A stretch of 64,000 bases of DNA from Winogradskya humida (lineage in GTDB: Bacteria; Actinomycetota; Actinomycetes; Mycobacteriales; Micromonosporaceae). Shown here in pieces: positions 49,522-58,357 of this stretch. A program made the position numbers and the translations under genes. Where the stretch lies: positions 1-64,000 of the forward strand of contig NZ_BOMN01000086.1 in the NCBI RefSeq assembly GCF_016862215.1. Direction: 5' to 3'. The notes beneath the pieces were generated by a model. It was not told where the DNA came from, did no database searches, and saw only the letters and a list, made by a program, of their open reading frames with translations. The first letter of the stretch is position 1. Every line of letters begins with the position of its first letter.

Positions 49522-50976
49522 GTGCGCCGCATCCCGTACGGCCCGGTCCGCGACGGCTGGAAACTCACCAATTACAGCCTCGGCCTCACCTACAACGACA
49601 CCGAGCTGCCCGACGGCACGATGATGTCGTACTGGCAGGAAGGTCCGTACTACGACTTCAGCCAGCCCGAGATCGAGGAGCTGGAGACGGCGACCACCGT
49701 CCTCTACCAGATGTGCCTCGACGCGGGTGACTGGATGGTCCAGCAGTGCCCCCGGCACACCGCCCAGGGCCGCCGCGACGGCTACTTCACCTCCGTGTGC
49801 ACCCCGGAGAGCTGCTTCCTCACCAAGATCGGCATCCCCGAGTACGCGCACGAGCAGATCATCCGTACCTGGTTCGACGGTGACGCCGAAACGTGGACCC
49901 ACCAGGACAAGGACCCCGACGGCCGGCTCCCGATGCAGACCCCGGACTTCTCCCCGACGGTCTACGGCCGCTTCGACCTCTGGTACAACGGCGCCGGCAC
50001 CGTCCCCCGCCTGCTCGAATACAACGCACAGACCCCCACCTCCCTGGTCGAGGCCGCGGTCGTCCAATGGCACTGGGCCGACCAGACCAACCTCACCCAG
50101 CACCCGTGGCGCCAGTGGAATTCGATCCACGACCGCCTGGTCGGCTGGGAGGCTGAGGACGGCGAGCCCGCCAACCCGGGAGCCTGGCGGCGCAACATCG
50201 CCAAACTCCGCGAAGCCCGCCCGTGGCTCCCCGAAAAGCCCAAACTCTTCTTCGCGTACGAGACCAGCGAACCCACCGGCGAAGACCGCATGAACGTCGC
50301 CTACCTCATGGCCACAGCCGAAGAAGCGGGCTACCCCGTGGAACTCATCGCCATGAGCCAGATCGGCTGGGACGTCGCCGGCGACCGCGTCCTCTTCGTC
50401 CCCGGCCCCGGCCAGGAGAACAAATCCGAGCCGATCGACGTCGTCTTCATGCTCTACCCCTGGGAATGGTTCTGGAACGAAGAGGGCGGCAAAGGCTTCT
50501 TCCGCAACATGGCCGACCCCACCAAACGCGGCACGGTCTGGATCGAGCCCCCGTACAAAGCCGCCCTCCTGGGCAACAAGGCGCTGCTCCCGGTCCTGTG
50601 GAAGCTCTTCGGCAAGGACCCCGAGCGGAGCAAATACCTGCTTCCCGCCTACTTCGCCGAGTCAACCGCGGCGGCCAAGCTCACGTCGTACGCGAAAAAG
50701 CCGGTCTGGGGTCGCGAAGGCGGCTCGGTCACCCTGGTCAAAGACGGCGTCACCATCTCGGAGAACCCCTCCGAGTACGGCGCCGACGGCCGCTACGTCG
50801 TCCAGGAGCTGCTGGAGCTCCCGTCCTTCGAAGGACTCGAGGGCATCGTGCACCCGGTCATCGGCTCCTGGCTCATCGACGGCGAGCCGGCCGGCATGGG
50901 CATCCGCGAAGGCCTCGGCACCGACGGTCTGGTCACCAAGGACGCCTGCAACTTCCTTCCGCACATCATCACCTGA
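49522..50976 (+). CDS. Glutathionylspermidine synthase-family ATP-grasp ligase (YgiC/YjfC-like)
   Basis: This 484-aa protein of the GSP-synthase C-terminal family shares the family's FDLWYNGAGTVPRLLEYNAQTPTSL-type core (here about 149-172), WHWADQTN, DVVFMLYPWEWFW, and a C-terminal GSWLIDGEPAGMGIRE. No amidase domain is present. Such stand-alone ligases in bacteria without glutathione have an unknown acceptor. The start is GTG 49522, 3 bp after the lipoprotein stop, so the two form an operon. Confidence 0.9.
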   Translation: MRRIPYGPVRDGWKLTNYSLGLTYNDTELPDGTMMSYWQEGPYYDFSQPEIEELETATTVLYQMCLDAGDWMVQQCPRHTAQGRRDGYFTSVCTPESCFLTKIGIPEYAHEQIIRTWFDGDAETWTHQDKDPDGRLPMQTPDFSPTVYGRFDLWYNGAGTVPRLLEYNAQTPTSLVEAAVVQWHWADQTNLTQHPWRQWNSIHDRLVGWEAEDGEPANPGAWRRNIAKLREARPWLPEKPKLFFAYETSEPTGEDRMNVAYLMATAEEAGYPVELIAMSQIGWDVAGDRVLFVPGPGQENKSEPIDVVFMLYPWEWFWNEEGGKGFFRNMADPTKRGTVWIEPPYKAALLGNKALLPVLWKLFGKDPERSKYLLPAYFAESTAAAKLTSYAKKPVWGREGGSVTLVKDGVTISENPSEYGADGRYVVQELLELPSFEGLEGIVHPVIGSWLIDGEPAGMGIREGLGTDGLVTKDACNFLPHIIT

Positions 50977-51025
50977 TGGTCTGCGGCGCTACAGCTGCTG
51001 AAGACTTTCACTGACGCTGTCGTCA

Positions 51026-51796
51026 TCAGGCGTGGAGGGCGTAGTCGCGGCGGTGGCGGGGGAGGATGCGGTCGTGGCGGCGGGCGTGGCGGGTCAGGGC
51101 GGCCGTGGCGGCGAGGCAGATCAGGACCGTGATGAGGGAGCCTTCGATGCCGAAGGTGCCGCCGGAGATGGCTGACGGGCCGGTGAGGTGGGCTTCGAGC
51201 AGGCCCTTGACGTCGAGGCCGGAGACGGGGATGCCGAAGATGCCGCTTTCGGTGAAGTTCCAGGCGGCGTGGAGGCCGATGGCGAGCCAGAGGCGGCGGG
51301 TGGCGACGTAGGCCAGGCCGAGGAGGGCGCCGGCTTCGATGCCGATGGCCAGGACGCCGGTGAGGGTGGCGCCGTCGTTGAGCAGGTGCAGGGCGCCGAA
51401 GATCGCGGAGCTGACGGCGACCGTCCACCAGGTGCCGAGGCGGGATTCGATGAGGCGGAAGATGATGCCCCGGATCAGGAGTTCCTCGAAGACGGCTGCG
51501 GCGATCGCGCTGCCCAGGGCGGTGAACAATGCGCCGATGCTGCCGAACGCGTCGACGTGGTACATGCCGAAGATGGCGATGAACGTGACCGTGAGGGCGC
51601 AGAGCCCGAAGCCGATGCCGAAGCCGGTGGCCGCCTCGCGGGGGGCGTCCGGGAACGACAGCTCGGCCGGGCGGCGCAGGATGAAGTAGTAGGCCGCGAG
51701 CATGGCCGTCGCGGCGACGAGGCCGAGGATCAGGCCCGGGTCGCCGAAGACGAGTTTGAGGACGATCAGGGTCACGGCCGCCAGGAGGGTTCTCAT
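51026..51796 (-). CDS. CPBP-family intramembrane metalloprotease
   Basis: This 256-aa protein has about seven hydrophobic helices and the Abi/CAAX-protease motifs: EELLIRGIIFR (EExxxR), FGALHLLND (His) and GLHAAWNF (His/Asn). Bacterial members are linked to bacteriocin self-immunity or membrane-protein processing. It is convergent with the YgiC-like gene and is followed at higher coordinates, on the same strand, by the NarL-type regulator. Confidence 0.88.
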   Translation of the reverse strand: MRTLLAAVTLIVLKLVFGDPGLILGLVAATAMLAAYYFILRRPAELSFPDAPREAATGFGIGFGLCALTVTFIAIFGMYHVDAFGSIGALFTALGSAIAAAVFEELLIRGIIFRLIESRLGTWWTVAVSSAIFGALHLLNDGATLTGVLAIGIEAGALLGLAYVATRRLWLAIGLHAAWNFTESGIFGIPVSGLDVKGLLEAHLTGPSAISGGTFGIEGSLITVLICLAATAALTRHARRHDRILPRHRRDYALHA

Positions 51797-51876
51797 GGCG
51801 TTGACGCTATTGATCGGACGGGGTCCTTCTCATCGCCCGCGGGAGGACGATCGGGGGTAGCTCTGCCGGGGGATGG

Positions 51877-52533
51877 TCACCCATCGGCAGAGACAAGACC
51901 CGTCCGGTACGCGAGGACGACAGCCTGCACGCGGTCGCGAAGGTTCAGCTTTGTCAGGATCCGGGAGACGTACGTCTTGACCGTCTCCGCGCTGATCACG
52001 AGCGTGGCGGCGATCTCCGCGTTGGACTGGCCCGCGGCGATGAGCTTGAGGACCTCCAGTTCGCGCGGGGTGAGACCGGTCAGCGCCGAGCCCTCGTCAC
52101 GGCGTACCCGTGCCGCGAAGCGCCCGACCAGCTGGCGCGTCACCGCGGGATCGAGCAACGCCTCGCCGCCTGCGATTGTCCGGACCGCGCCGATCAGTTC
52201 GGGGGGACGGGCGTCCTTGAGCAGGAAGCCGCTGGCGCCGGCACGCAACGCCTCGTAGACGTACGAGTCGACGTTGAACGTGGTCACCACCAGCACCTTC
52301 ATCGGGTTGTCGACGCCGGGGCCGGCCAGTTGGCGGGTCGCCTCGATGCCGTCGAGACCGGGCATCTGGATGTCCATCACCACGACGTCGGGTTGCAGGC
52401 GCAGCGCCGTGGCGACCGAGGACGGGCCGTCCGACGCCTCCCCGACGACCTCCATGTCGGGCTGGGCACCGAGGATCGCCACGAAACCGGAGCGGATCAG
52501 TGCCTGGTCGTCGCAGACCACGACGCGGATCAT
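51877..52533 (-). CDS. NarL/LuxR-family response regulator
   Basis: This 218-aa regulator has a receiver domain (VVVCDDQALIRSGF; acceptor Asp in VVVMDIQMPGLDG; Thr in VLVVTTFN; Lys in FLLKDARP). Its LuxR-type helix-turn-helix includes LTPRELEVLKLIAAGQSNAE and ETVKTYVSRILTKLNLRDR. It overlaps the kinase stop by ATGA (52530-52533). It ends a four-gene operon with the kinase and two membrane proteins. Targets are unknown; the neighbouring CPBP gene is a candidate. Confidence 0.94.
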   Translation of the reverse strand: MIRVVVCDDQALIRSGFVAILGAQPDMEVVGEASDGPSSVATALRLQPDVVVMDIQMPGLDGIEATRQLAGPGVDNPMKVLVVTTFNVDSYVYEALRAGASGFLLKDARPPELIGAVRTIAGGEALLDPAVTRQLVGRFAARVRRDEGSALTGLTPRELEVLKLIAAGQSNAEIAATLVISAETVKTYVSRILTKLNLRDRVQAVVLAYRTGLVSADG

Positions 52534-53576
52534 CGGCGGGGGCCTTTCGCGGGGATGCGGGCGTACAGGCGGAAGCCACCGGCGGGACGACCGCCCGAGC
52601 TGACCGTGCCGCCGAAGACCGAGACCCGTTCTTTCAGGCCGTCGAGGCCGTGGCCGCCGCTGTGCTGGACCGGCGGGCCGTCGGTGAGGACCTCGATCTC
52701 GGTGGCGGAGGTGCCGTAGCGGACATTTACCTTGGTGGGCTGGCCCTGTGCGTGCTTCATGGCGTTGGTCAGGCCTTCCTGGACCACCCGGTAGGCCGCG
52801 AGTTCCGCGCCGGCGGCGAGCAGCTCGGGTGAGCCCTCTTCGCGCAGCGTCACGGGCTGCCCGGTGCCCACGGCCCGCTCGACCAACTCGCCGATCTTCA
52901 GATCCGGGCCCGCGTGCAGGACGTCCAGCAGGTGCCGCAGCTCTTTCAGCGCGAGCCGGCCGGTGTCGCTGATCACGGAGAGGTCGGCATTGGGTACGTA
53001 CTGCGCGGCATCGGCCTGCACGACCATCGCGGTCACGTGGTGGGTGACGACGTCGTGCAGCTCACGGGCGATCCGGGCTCGTTCCGCCTCCGCGTCGACG
53101 GCGCGGCGGCGGCGCACCCAGGCACCGGCTCCCCAGCACGCGGCGAGCACCACGAAGAACGTCACATATTCGAGGGCGGTTTCCTGCGATCCTCGTACGC
53201 GCAGCACCGCCACGAACGGCAGATATGCCACCGCCGCGCCGATCTGCCAGCGCCGGCCCAGCACGGTGCCCGCGGTATAGAGCGCCGGGAGCAGTCCCCA
53301 GCTCGCGGCCAGTGGGGTGTAGCCGATCGAGTCGTACAGCGCGAACGCGACACCGACCACGCCGAGCACGGTCGCGGGATAACGGCGGCGCAGCACGAGC
53401 GGCAGGCACTGGGCCGCGGCCAGCACGACGGCGAGGGCGTCGATGCTGTGGTGCGGCAGTTCGCCGAGCGTCATCCCGGCGGCGGAGACGCCCGGGATGA
53501 AGGAGACGGCACCGAGAGCGACGGCCAGCAGGCCGTCCTGAACTAGGGGCGAGGGCGGTTTCGCCACAGCCACCAC
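52530..53576 (-). CDS. Sensor histidine kinase (HisKA_3, NarL partner)
   Basis: This kinase of about 348 aa has five to six N-terminal hydrophobic helices (about 12-150), a dimerisation/phospho-acceptor helix with IARELHDVVTHHVTAM, and an HATPase domain (YRVVQEGLTNAMKHAQ ... GGHGLDGLKERVSVFGG). The start is uncertain: GTG at 53576, 53573 and 53567 are close together and lie inside the end of the upstream membrane-protein gene (34-bp overlap). Confidence 0.92.
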   Translation of the reverse strand: MVAVAKPPSPLVQDGLLAVALGAVSFIPGVSAAGMTLGELPHHSIDALAVVLAAAQCLPLVLRRRYPATVLGVVGVAFALYDSIGYTPLAASWGLLPALYTAGTVLGRRWQIGAAVAYLPFVAVLRVRGSQETALEYVTFFVVLAACWGAGAWVRRRRAVDAEAERARIARELHDVVTHHVTAMVVQADAAQYVPNADLSVISDTGRLALKELRHLLDVLHAGPDLKIGELVERAVGTGQPVTLREEGSPELLAAGAELAAYRVVQEGLTNAMKHAQGQPTKVNVRYGTSATEIEVLTDGPPVQHSGGHGLDGLKERVSVFGGTVSSGGRPAGGFRLYARIPAKGPRR

Positions 53577-53974
53577 AGCCCGATGAAGGGCAGCACCAGG
53601 GGCACGTAGCCGTATCCGCTGCCGTAGTGCGACCAGACGGTGTCGTCGGGGAACGCGACCGCGTCGGCGATGCTCAGCGTGCCCACCACCAGCACGCCCA
53701 GCAGCTCGATCGAGCAGCTGACGAGCGCGAGGATCCGGCCGCGCTCGCCGCCGATAGCGAGCCCCACGGTGGCGGCGATGTAGACGAGCCCGGCGAAGCC
53801 CGACAGCAGGTACGCCAGCGGCGCCTCGGAGAAGTGCGAGCTGATCTGCACCAGCGCCCGGGCGCTCGCGGAGAGCGCGAAGATGCCGTAGACCAGTAGC
53901 AGGACCCGGCCGAGACCGGTGCCGATGGCCGCGTCCCGGGGCCTTGCCGGGGTGGGGGTCGGGTTTTCAGCCAC
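53543..53974 (-). CDS. Four-helix membrane protein in the kinase operon
   Basis: This 143-aa protein has four hydrophobic helices (about 22-42, 52-72, 78-100 and 118-138) and hydrophilic ends. No known domain was recognised. It overlaps the gene on each side (8 bp upstream, 34 bp downstream), so it is translated in tight linkage with the kinase. It may be an accessory sensor or an effector of the two-component system. Confidence 0.75.
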   Translation of the reverse strand: MAENPTPTPARPRDAAIGTGLGRVLLLVYGIFALSASARALVQISSHFSEAPLAYLLSGFAGLVYIAATVGLAIGGERGRILALVSCSIELLGVLVVGTLSIADAVAFPDDTVWSHYGSGYGYVPLVLPFIGLWWLWRNRPRP

Positions 53975-54332
53975 TGGTCACCTCCGCGATCTGCTGCAGG
54001 CGCAGCACGAGAACCGGCAGCGTCAACGCCGCGACGGCGAGGATGAGCAGTCCCCAGCGGGTCGGCTCGAGCCGGGCCAGGTAGACCCCGACCGGGGCGA
54101 ACGCGATGGTGGTGATCAGGTAGCCGACGAAGGTCGTCCAGTCGGCGGGCCGGTCGGGGCCGAACAGCCCGACGATCGCCACCACGACGAGGACGACGAC
54201 CAGCAGGCCGAGACCGAGCATCGACCAGAGATCGGTGTTGCTCGGTGCCTTGTTCAGCGCGCACCGGATCACATACCAGACGCCCAGCACCAGGGCCACG
54301 ACGATCGTCGCGAGCGAGAGGGGGCCGTTCAT
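53967..54332 (-). CDS. Small multi-pass membrane protein, first gene of the kinase operon
   Basis: This 121-aa protein has four hydrophobic helices beginning at SLATIVVALVLGVWYVIRCA and ending LTLPVLVLRLQQI. No known domain was recognised. ATG 54332 is chosen; a GTG lies just upstream. It overlaps the next gene by 8 bp and leads an operon of two membrane proteins, a kinase and a regulator. Confidence 0.72.
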   Translation of the reverse strand: MNGPLSLATIVVALVLGVWYVIRCALNKAPSNTDLWSMLGLGLLVVVLVVVAIVGLFGPDRPADWTTFVGYLITTIAFAPVGVYLARLEPTRWGLLILAVAALTLPVLVLRLQQIAEVTSG

Positions 54333-54410
54333 CACGGGCACAGCGTACTGATCTGCGGGGCGTGTTAGTTTTCGGCCGGGTGATCCAAGCGCGTGGAAGG
54401 CGGCACGGCC

Positions 54411-55304
54411 ATGAGGTTCGGACTTTTCGGTACGGGGCCCTGGGCCCACATGGCGCACGCCCCCGCACTGGCGGCCCACCCCGATGTCGAGTTCGTGGGC
54501 GTGTGGGGACGTAACCCGGAGAAGGCCGCGGCGCTCGCCGAGCAGTTCTCCGCCAAGCCGTATTCGGACATCGACGCGCTGATCGCCGACGTGGACGCCA
54601 TCGCGGTCGCCCTGCCGCCCGACGTGCAGGCGGACATCGCCCTGCGTGCCGCCCGCGCGGGCAAGCACCTGCTGCTCGACAAGCCGATTGCGTTCACCGC
54701 CGAGGCCGCCGACGAGATCGTCGCCGCCGCGGCCGCCGGCGACGCGAAAGGTGTGGTGTTCTTCACCCGTCGGTTCATGCCGCAGATCCAGGAGTTCCTC
54801 GCCGCGGTCCAGGCCACCGGCGGCTGGCTCGAGGCCCGCGTCGACCACCTCGGCTCGATCTACGGCGAGGGCAACCCGTTCGGCGAGTCAGCGTGGCGCA
54901 AGCAGAGCGGCGGCCTCTGGGACGTCGGCCCGCACGCGGTCGCGCTGGTCCTGCCGGTGCTCGGCCCGGTCGAGCAGGTGACCGCGCTCGCCGGCAACCG
55001 GGACATGACCCACGTGCTGCTGCGCCACGCCGGCGGCACGATCACCACGCTGACCCTGTCGGTCGACGCCCCTCCCAAGCTCGAGCGGGAGGACGCCGCG
55101 TTCTACGGCGAGTCCGGCGTGGCCCCCGTGCCGCCGGTGCCGTGGGAGCCGGTCGAGGCGTTCGGCCGGGCGGTCGACTCACTGATCAGCGCGGCCGGTG
55201 GCGGCGAGGCCTCGCCGCTCGACCTCGGCTTCGGCGCCCAGGTCGTCAGGATCCTGACCGCCGCCGCCGAGTCGATCACCACGGGCCGCACGATCACCCT
55301 GTGA
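54411..55304 (+). CDS. Gfo/Idh/MocA-family oxidoreductase
   Basis: This 297-aa NAD(P)-dependent dehydrogenase has an N-terminal Rossmann fold (RFGLFGTGPWAHMAHAPAL, then VGVWGRNPEKAAALAEQF) and the LLLDKPIAF (EKP-type) motif. A C-terminal alpha/beta domain carries SGGLWDVGPHAVALVLPVLG with the catalytic-type His. The substrate, usually a sugar or inositol derivative, cannot be told. ATG 54411 is preferred because GGAAGG lies 10 bases upstream. Its 3' end overlaps the convergent 55294 gene by 11 bp. Confidence 0.9.
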   Translation: MRFGLFGTGPWAHMAHAPALAAHPDVEFVGVWGRNPEKAAALAEQFSAKPYSDIDALIADVDAIAVALPPDVQADIALRAARAGKHLLLDKPIAFTAEAADEIVAAAAAGDAKGVVFFTRRFMPQIQEFLAAVQATGGWLEARVDHLGSIYGEGNPFGESAWRKQSGGLWDVGPHAVALVLPVLGPVEQVTALAGNRDMTHVLLRHAGGTITTLTLSVDAPPKLEREDAAFYGESGVAPVPPVPWEPVEAFGRAVDSLISAAGGGEASPLDLGFGAQVVRILTAAAESITTGRTITL

Positions 55305-56355
55305 TCTGACACCTCCACGTTGTCGCAGCCTCACCGTCGTAACCACCGAGCGTCGTGCCGTCGGCGGCTACGGCGGTGACAGCGGCGTGATCACCGGACG
55401 GCACGGCGACCAGGTCGTCGCCGGCCAGCAGCGTCAGGGCGCCGGTCTCCGGGTCGAGGCCGGCGATCCAGTTCCGTGAGTTGATCGCGGTGGGCTCGCG
55501 CACGGCGTCCGGGAGCCGCTCCGCGTCGGAGAGCACAAACGCCCGGATGCCGACCTCCTTCCCGGCCACGTTCACGTTCCCGGCGATCATCTGGCCGTTG
55601 GTCACACCCGCGTGCAGGATCAGGTTCTTCTCACCGTCGAGGTTGATCTCGTTGGTGTATCCCGCGCTCGGCCCCCACCGGTAGTACGCCCCGCGGACCA
55701 GGCCGAGGACGACGCCCTCGTCGGAGACCCAGACGGCCTGCCCGGATTCGCCGTTGCGCGTCGGGAGGTCACGGACGGCCGCCCCGGTGGAGTCCCAGAT
55801 CACCGGTACGACTTTGTTGTTCCGCTCCCGAGCGCCGACGATGGTGCCGTTGTCGCTCACGGCATTGGCCAGGGCGGCGGTGGGGGAGGCGAGCTTGGTG
55901 AACGTGCCGGCGGAGTACGCCCAGCCCGCACCGACCGCCAGCCCGGAGGCATTGACCGCGGTGAACCGGCTCGGGCCGTCGGCCTCGGCGACCACTTCCA
56001 GGGCGCCGTCGTGCCAGAGCGCCGCGCGGCCGTCGATCTCGCCGGCCAGGTAGCGCCCGGACCGGTCACCGGCCACGACGAACGACTTCTTGCTACCGGC
56101 CGGCACCGGCAGCTTCACCCCGGGCGCGCAGCCCTGCGCCTGGGAGACCGGGGTGCTGTGAGTGGTGGGCCGCGCCCAGACGGCGGCGCTGACCGGAACC
56201 GCGGCTACCAGCACCGCGGCCACCGCTCCGGCGGCTAGGCGGCGCCGTCGCACGCGGCGGCGTCCCTCGGACACGGCACGCCCGATGTCGACGCGGGAGT
56301 GCTCCGAGGGCGAAGAGGCGAGGCGCTGCAGCAGTCGGATGTCGTGGTCGCTCAT
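55294..56355 (-). CDS. Single-pass membrane protein with extracellular propeller-like repeats; partner of the SigE-like sigma factor
   Basis: This 353-aa protein has a cytoplasmic N-terminus of about 35 residues, one TM helix (RLAAGAVAAVLVAAVPVSAAV), then an extracytoplasmic region. That region has about six repeats of the HAF/beta-propeller type (ANAVSDNGTIVGA, VWVSDEGVVLG, TAVAADGTTLGG). It overlaps the sigma-factor gene by ATGA, the place normally held by an anti-sigma factor. It lacks the zinc HxxxCxxC motif, so any anti-sigma activity would be non-canonical. That role is inference. Confidence 0.75.
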   Translation of the reverse strand: MSDHDIRLLQRLASSPSEHSRVDIGRAVSEGRRRVRRRRLAAGAVAAVLVAAVPVSAAVWARPTTHSTPVSQAQGCAPGVKLPVPAGSKKSFVVAGDRSGRYLAGEIDGRAALWHDGALEVVAEADGPSRFTAVNASGLAVGAGWAYSAGTFTKLASPTAALANAVSDNGTIVGARERNNKVVPVIWDSTGAAVRDLPTRNGESGQAVWVSDEGVVLGLVRGAYYRWGPSAGYTNEINLDGEKNLILHAGVTNGQMIAGNVNVAGKEVGIRAFVLSDAERLPDAVREPTAINSRNWIAGLDPETGALTLLAGDDLVAVPSGDHAAVTAVAADGTTLGGYDGEAATTWRCQITG

Positions 56356-56867
56356 CGGGCCTCCCCGTAGGTGAAGGTGCCGGCGTACTGGTCGCCGAGG
56401 ATGCGCCGCAGCGCCGTGAGTCCGTGCGCGGTCTGGCTCTTCACCGTGCCCTGGCTGCAGCCCATGATCTCGGCCACCTCGGCGACCGGCCGGTCGTCCA
56501 GGAACCGCAGCACCAGCACCGCCTGCTGCCGCGGGGGCACCTTGGCCAGCGCCGCGCGGAGCACCTCGCGATCCTCGACCGCGGCCCCGGCCGGCGCCGC
56601 ACGCTCCGGCGAGGTGCCCAGCAACACCTTCCACCAGCCCCGGCGGCGGTCGTCCAGGAAGGTCCGCACCAGGATCGTGTGGACATAGTTGTCGATATTC
56701 TCGGCTTTGCGGACCTGTGACCAGCGTACGAAGATCTTGGTTATCGTCTCCTGTACCAGGTCGTCGGCCTGGTGATCATTCCCGCAGAGCAGGTACGCCA
56801 GCCGCCGCAACGCGGGTATCCGCCCGCTCACGTAAGCGACGTACCCCGCTTCCGATCCGTCCGCCAT
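56352..56867 (-). CDS. SigE-family ECF RNA polymerase sigma factor
   Basis: This 171-aa ECF sigma factor has a sigma-2 region (LRRLAYLLCGNDHQADDLVQETITKIFVRW) and a sigma-4 helix-turn-helix (LAKVPPRQQAVLVLRFLDDR ... GCSQGTVKSQTAHGLTALRR). It belongs to the SigE family typical of Micromonosporaceae and Streptomyces. ATG 56867 has GGGAG upstream; TTG 56870 is an alternative. It is translationally coupled to the propeller-like membrane protein. Confidence 0.92.
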   Translation of the reverse strand: MADGSEAGYVAYVSGRIPALRRLAYLLCGNDHQADDLVQETITKIFVRWSQVRKAENIDNYVHTILVRTFLDDRRRGWWKVLLGTSPERAAPAGAAVEDREVLRAALAKVPPRQQAVLVLRFLDDRPVAEVAEIMGCSQGTVKSQTAHGLTALRRILGDQYAGTFTYGEAR

Positions 56868-56937
56868 CAAGCACTCCCGTCGGCTCGTCCGACCAGTAGA
56901 CGCGGGCTCCCCGGATCAGGTTGTACGCGGAAACGAC

Positions 56938-56964
56938 CCATCCACGTAGCCGGTTGCGCCGAAT
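56938..56964 (+). promoter_or_regulatory. SigK-type promoter upstream of sigK
   Basis: CCATCC (56938-56943), a 15-bp spacer and CCGAAT (56959-56964) followed by CAG. The same hexamers and spacing occur before the fasciclin gene (58358-58384). This resembles the mycobacterial SigK consensus as I recall it. The predicted leader to ATG 57004 is about 33 nt. Confidence 0.72.
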
Positions 56965-57003
56965 CAGCGTTGAATGCCCATGGATGACCGAGAGGCGGAG
57001 CCG

Positions 57004-57612
57004 ATGACGGACCACGGAACGGCGCGGAGGCCGGATCACCTGTCCGCTGTCCCAGCGCCCCCGACCGACGTCGGTGACCTGTTACGGGCCGTGGCGCGCG
57101 GCGACGAAGCCGCGTTCACGAAACTGTACGACCTGGTGGCGCCGCGGGTATACGGCCTGATCAGGCGGGTCCTGCGGGACCCGGCGCAGGCCGAGGAGGT
57201 CGCCCAGGAGGTGCTGGTCGAGGTGTGGCGCACGGCGGCGCGCTTCGACGGTGCCCGCGGTTCGGCGACGGCCTGGGTTTTCACGATCGCGCACCGTCGC
57301 GCGGTCGACCGGGTCCGCTCCGAGCAGTCGGCGGCCGATCGGACCCTGAAGGTCGGCGCCGCCTCGGTCGATACCCCCTATGACGAGGTTGCCGACGAGG
57401 TTTCCGGACGGCTTGAGCGCCAGCAGGTCCGGCGCTGCATGGACGACCTGACCGAGCTGCAACGACAGGCCGTGACGCTCGCTTATTACCAGGGCCACTC
57501 GTACCGCGAGGTGGCCGAACTGCTCAACGCGCCGCTGCCCACGGTGAAGACCCGGATGCGCGACGGCTTGATCCGGCTGCGTGACTGCCTGGGTGTGGAG
57601 GTGGCGGCATGA
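57004..57612 (+). CDS. sigK: ECF sigma factor SigK
   Basis: This protein of about 202 aa shows sigma-2 (AAFTKLYDLVAPRVYGLIRR, DPAQAEEVAQEVLVEVWRTA, GSATAWVFTIAHRRAVDRVR) and sigma-4 (LTELQRQAVTLAYYQGHSYR, LNAPLPTVKTRMRDGLIRLR). It is coupled by ATGA to an RskA-type anti-sigma gene. ATG 57004 has GAGG eight bases upstream and fits a 33-nt leader from the predicted promoter; ATG 56974 and 56980 are earlier alternatives. The matching promoter implies autoregulation and control of the fasciclin gene. Confidence 0.92.
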   Translation: MTDHGTARRPDHLSAVPAPPTDVGDLLRAVARGDEAAFTKLYDLVAPRVYGLIRRVLRDPAQAEEVAQEVLVEVWRTAARFDGARGSATAWVFTIAHRRAVDRVRSEQSAADRTLKVGAASVDTPYDEVADEVSGRLERQQVRRCMDDLTELQRQAVTLAYYQGHSYREVAELLNAPLPTVKTRMRDGLIRLRDCLGVEVAA

Positions 57613-58355
57613 CCCCAACAGATGTTCATTCGCTGGTCGGCGCATATGTGCTGGACGCGGTTGACGACCTCGAACGGGCCGCGTTCGAGCGGCACGTGCA
57701 GGAGTGCTCGTCGTGCCGGACCGAGCTGGACGAGCTGCGGGAGACCTCGGCGCGGATGGCGGACAGCACCTGGTCGGTGCCGCCGCCGCAGCTCAAGACG
57801 AGCGTGATGGCCGCGGTCGGGCGTACCCGTCAGCTGCCCCCGCCCGAGACCATCAAGCCGGAGCGCAAGCTTCGCGGTTCCCGCACCCAGCGGTGGACGC
57901 TGGCCGCGGCCGCCGCGGTGGTCCTGGCAGCCGGCACGGGCACGACCGTTTTTGCGATTCAGGATCAGCGGGTACGCGACCAGAGCGCGATCGCCTCGGC
58001 AGCCGAGCTCCGTCAGGAGCGCATCCAGTCGATCCTCGCCTCGCCGGACCTCGTCGTGCGGACGTCCCCGATGCGGGGCGGCGGCAAGGTGACCGTGGCC
58101 TCGTCAGCGACCAGGAACGCCTCGGTGGTCGCCCTGGGCGCCGACTCGGCACCCCGGTCCGGCCAGGCGTTCCAGCTCTGGTCGCTCCGCGGGGACACGG
58201 CGACCAGTGCCGGGGTGCTGGCCGCGGGGGAGGGCTCTGCGGTCCAGGTCGTCGACGGCCTGCCCGGCAACGACGGTCTCGGGGTGACCCTCGAGCCTGC
58301 CGGAGGCTCGAAGGTGCCGACGACGCCGCTGTTCGCCAAAGTTTCTCTGACGTAG
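57609..58355 (+). CDS. rskA: Anti-sigma-K factor RskA
   Basis: This 248-aa single-pass anti-sigma factor has a zinc-type anti-sigma domain (HSLVGAYVLDAVDDLERAAF, then HVQECSSCRTEL with HxxxCxxC). A TM helix (WTLAAAAAVVLAAGTGTTVF, about 97-116) and an extracytoplasmic RskA domain (FQLWSLRGD ... LGVTLEPAGGS) follow. It binds SigK at the membrane until regulated proteolysis, by family knowledge. The ATGA overlap with sigK keeps stoichiometry. Confidence 0.93.
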   Translation: MTPTDVHSLVGAYVLDAVDDLERAAFERHVQECSSCRTELDELRETSARMADSTWSVPPPQLKTSVMAAVGRTRQLPPPETIKPERKLRGSRTQRWTLAAAAAVVLAAGTGTTVFAIQDQRVRDQSAIASAAELRQERIQSILASPDLVVRTSPMRGGGKVTVASSATRNASVVALGADSAPRSGQAFQLWSLRGDTATSAGVLAAGEGSAVQVVDGLPGNDGLGVTLEPAGGSKVPTTPLFAKVSLT

Positions 58356-58357
58356 AC

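Noticed and set aside
51026..51796. Bacteriocin immunity cluster around the CPBP protease
   Set aside because: No precursor peptide, modification enzyme or dedicated exporter was found within several kilobases.
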